This document shows, one piece after another, positions 4,476 through 6,149 of a stretch of 6,149 bases of DNA (within the stretch, counting starts at the first letter, position 1; every line of letters starts with the position of its first letter). The translations under genes were made by a program, and so were the position numbers. The notes beneath the pieces were generated by a model that did not search any database, was not told where the DNA came from, and worked only from the letters and a program-made list of their open reading frames with translations. Where the stretch lies: contig JARIGY010000069.1 in NCBI GenBank assembly GCA_029288535.1, positions 1 through 6,149 of the forward strand. Reading direction: 5' to 3'. Source of the stretch: Candidatus Tayloriibacteriota bacterium. Its GTDB lineage: Bacteria; Patescibacteriota; Minisyncoccia; Phycocordibacterales; JAKAEA01.

Positions 4476-6149
4476 ATGCACTACTTAGACGGCCTCAATA
4501 ATCAGCAAAAAGAAGCGGTCGCTCACACTGAGGGACCGCTTTTGATCTTGGCCGGCGCCGGGGCAGGCAAGACCAAGACCGTAACGTACCGGATCCTCCA
4601 CCTTATCAAGAGTGGCGTCTCTCCCAAAAATATCCTGGCGATCACGTTCACCAACAAGGCCGCGAAGGAAATGCGCGAGCGGATAGAGAAGCTCATCAAT
4701 GAAGACACCGAACTCAACCTGCCGATTTCCCAGGAAGGCCAGCGGGGCGAGAAGCCGTTCATGAGCACGTTTCATGCGCTTGGCGTCCACATCATCAAGG
4801 AAAACAGCCAGCTGCTCGGCTTGCCGCGGCACTTTGCGATCTTCGATAAGTCCGACTCGAAGCGCGCGATAAAAGACGCGGTGGAAGAAGCCGGCCTCGA
4901 CCCGAAGCAGTTTGAACCGGCCAAGATCATGAATGCGATTTCAAAGGCAAAGGGCGACTTGGAAACGGCCGAGACGTTCGGCGCCAAAGCCGGCAACCAG
5001 TACTTTCCGCGCATTGTTGCCGATATCTGGAAGCGCTACGAAGCCGCGCTTCGCCGCGACAAGGCTTTGGATTTTGACGATCTGCTCTTGAAAACAGTGC
5101 TGCTTTTGCGCAACCACAAAGAAGTCCTCGAGCACTATCAGAATATTTGGAAATACGTCCACGTCGACGAGTACCAGGACACCAACAAAGTCCAGTATTC
5201 CATCTCCAAAATGCTTGCCCAAAAAAGCAGTAACATCTGCGTGGTGGGGGACATCGACCAGATGATCTATTCCTGGCGCGGCGCCGACATCCAGAATATT
5301 CTGGATTTTGAAAAGGATTATCCCGATGCCAAAGTCGTCCTGCTTGAAGAGAATTACCGTTCGACCCAGACCATTCTCACCGCTGCCAACCGTGTCATCG
5401 TTAAAAATAAAAACAGAAGGGAGAAAAATCTGTTTACGAAAAACGGCGAGGGCGAACCTATCGGCATCTTCGCAGGCTACGACGAAGCCGACGAAGCCGA
5501 CTTCATCGCCGAAAAAACCCAGGAACTTATCCGCAAGGGCGTCGAGGCAAAAGAAATTTCGGTTCTGTACCGAGCCAATTTCCAATCGCGCATTCTCGAA
5601 GAGGCGTTCTTGCGGGCTGGCATCAGCTACCAGGTTTTGGGCGTGCGCTTTTTCGAGCGGAAAGAAGTGAAGGATATCCTGTCATACCTGCGCGCGGCAT
5701 TGAACCCAGACAGCATGGCCGATTTGAAAAGGGTGATCAACGTGCCGGCACGAGGCATCGGCAAAGTCACTATTTTGAAAATCCTCGCCGGCCAGCGCGA
5801 CACCTTGCCGGCAGCGACCAAGAAGAAAGTCGATGAATTTTATGCCATTTTGGCCGCAGTCAAAGAAAAATCCGAAACCGAGAAAGTCAGCGAGATCGTG
5901 AAGTTCATCATCAAAGCGACAGGCATCGAGTCGGCGCTCAAAACAAGCGGCACCGAAGACGATTTGGAACGCCTGGAAAACATCAAGGAACTTGTAACGC
6001 TTGCGACCAAATACGACCTCGAAGAAAGCTCGCAGGCCGGCCTGGAAAGCCTGCTTGCCGACGCTGCCTTGGCAACAGACCAGGATTCGCTCATCAAGAG
6101 CCAGAACGCCGTGAAGCTCATGACTGTCCATGCGTCGAAAGGCCTCGAG
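4476..6149 (+). CDS. pcrA: PcrA/UvrD-type superfamily 1A DNA helicase, 3' end cut by the window
   Basis: 558 codons are present and the frame is open at the right edge. The family moves 3'-5' on single-stranded DNA and serves in excision repair, replication-fork clearance and removal of RecA filaments. Motifs in order: Q motif LNNQQKEAV (7-15); Walker A AGAGAGKT (26-33); motif Ia ITFTNKAAKEM (56-66); STFHALG (97-103); DFDDLL (199-204); motif II VDEYQD (230-235); motif III VGDIDQMIYSWRGAD (257-271), where many relatives have GDDDQSIY; motif IV NYRS (293-296); and motif V TVHASKGLE (550-558), cut by the edge. Motif VI and the C-terminal region, usually another 100-200 residues, lie outside. Catalytic residues look intact. 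PcrA, UvrD and Rep cannot be told apart firmly from this part. Confidence 0.95.
   Translation, partial: MHYLDGLNNQQKEAVAHTEGPLLILAGAGAGKTKTVTYRILHLIKSGVSPKNILAITFTNKAAKEMRERIEKLINEDTELNLPISQEGQRGEKPFMSTFHALGVHIIKENSQLLGLPRHFAIFDKSDSKRAIKDAVEEAGLDPKQFEPAKIMNAISKAKGDLETAETFGAKAGNQYFPRIVADIWKRYEAALRRDKALDFDDLLLKTVLLLRNHKEVLEHYQNIWKYVHVDEYQDTNKVQYSISKMLAQKSSNICVVGDIDQMIYSWRGADIQNILDFEKDYPDAKVVLLEENYRSTQTILTAANRVIVKNKNRREKNLFTKNGEGEPIGIFAGYDEADEADFIAEKTQELIRKGVEAKEISVLYRANFQSRILEEAFLRAGISYQVLGVRFFERKEVKDILSYLRAALNPDSMADLKRVINVPARGIGKVTILKILAGQRDTLPAATKKKVDEFYAILAAVKEKSETEKVSEIVKFIIKATGIESALKTSGTEDDLERLENIKELVTLATKYDLEESSQAGLESLLADAALATDQDSLIKSQNAVKLMTVHASKGLE

Noticed and set aside
5477..5503. Tandem nine-base repeat GACGAAGCC in pcrA (DEADEAD)
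   Set aside because: It is only two units, in frame, in a solvent-type Asp/Glu/Ala stretch. It is ordinary coding sequence, not a DEAD-box motif in the proper place.
4941..5585. 214-codon open frame on the minus strand opposite pcrA
   Set aside because: It is a shadow of the helicase gene. It is Val/Phe/Asp-rich with no motif, start signal or coding support.

Overview
This looks like a piece of chromosome from a Candidate Phyla Radiation bacterium (Patescibacteria, probably Parcubacteria-like). The evidence is the protein repertoire: a ComM/YifB ATPase, an anchored LysM-LysM-M23 peptidase, a protein with a Lys/Ala-rich tail next to a PcrA/UvrD helicase, and toxin-like small genes of types common in these genomes. 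The standard code fits all frames. The lineage is inferred from remembered family resemblance, not from a search. The first 17 bases are not biological: they match the Tn5/Nextera mosaic-end adapter, so the left edge is a library or assembly edge.

Layout: (1) 26-109 holds a 27-codon ORF resembling the start of CPR PemK/MazF-type toxins, without the rest of the gene, followed by a symmetric terminator hairpin (149-181). (2) 182-310 is an intergenic region with copy A of a dispersed repeat, ending in a hairpin that covers the comM start codon. (3) 311-1876 is an intact comM. (4) 1879-2344 is an AT-rich gene for a roughly 154-residue uncharacterised protein, coupled to comM and broken into two frames at a run of eight A. 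(5) 2345-2511 is an intergenic region with copy B of the repeat. (6) 3612-2512, on the minus strand, encodes a membrane-anchored LysM/M23 cell-wall peptidase. (7) 3613-3843 is a divergent promoter region. (8) 3865-4449 encodes a hypothetical protein with a histone-H1-like basic tail. (9) 4476 to the right edge encodes the first 558 residues of a PcrA/UvrD helicase.

The least expected signal is in the two intergenic regions. Both repeat copies contain, on the minus strand, the same promoter-like arrangement (TTGACA, 16 bases, TAGTCT). Each is followed within about 90 bases by a hairpin with a minus-strand U-run. The RNA predicted between promoter and terminator folds well in each case. In copy B it forms a three-way junction whose three G-U pairs become C-A mismatches on the plus strand, so the fold favours the minus strand. 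I propose two small RNAs sharing a promoter module, each lying tail-to-tail with a toxin-like gene. This is inference from one sequence and has not been tested.

Functionally, comM (branch migration of incoming DNA) and pcrA (3'-5' helicase) are DNA-processing genes, and the M23 peptidase remodels peptidoglycan. The toxin-like fragments and possible small RNAs look like an accessory layer between these core genes.
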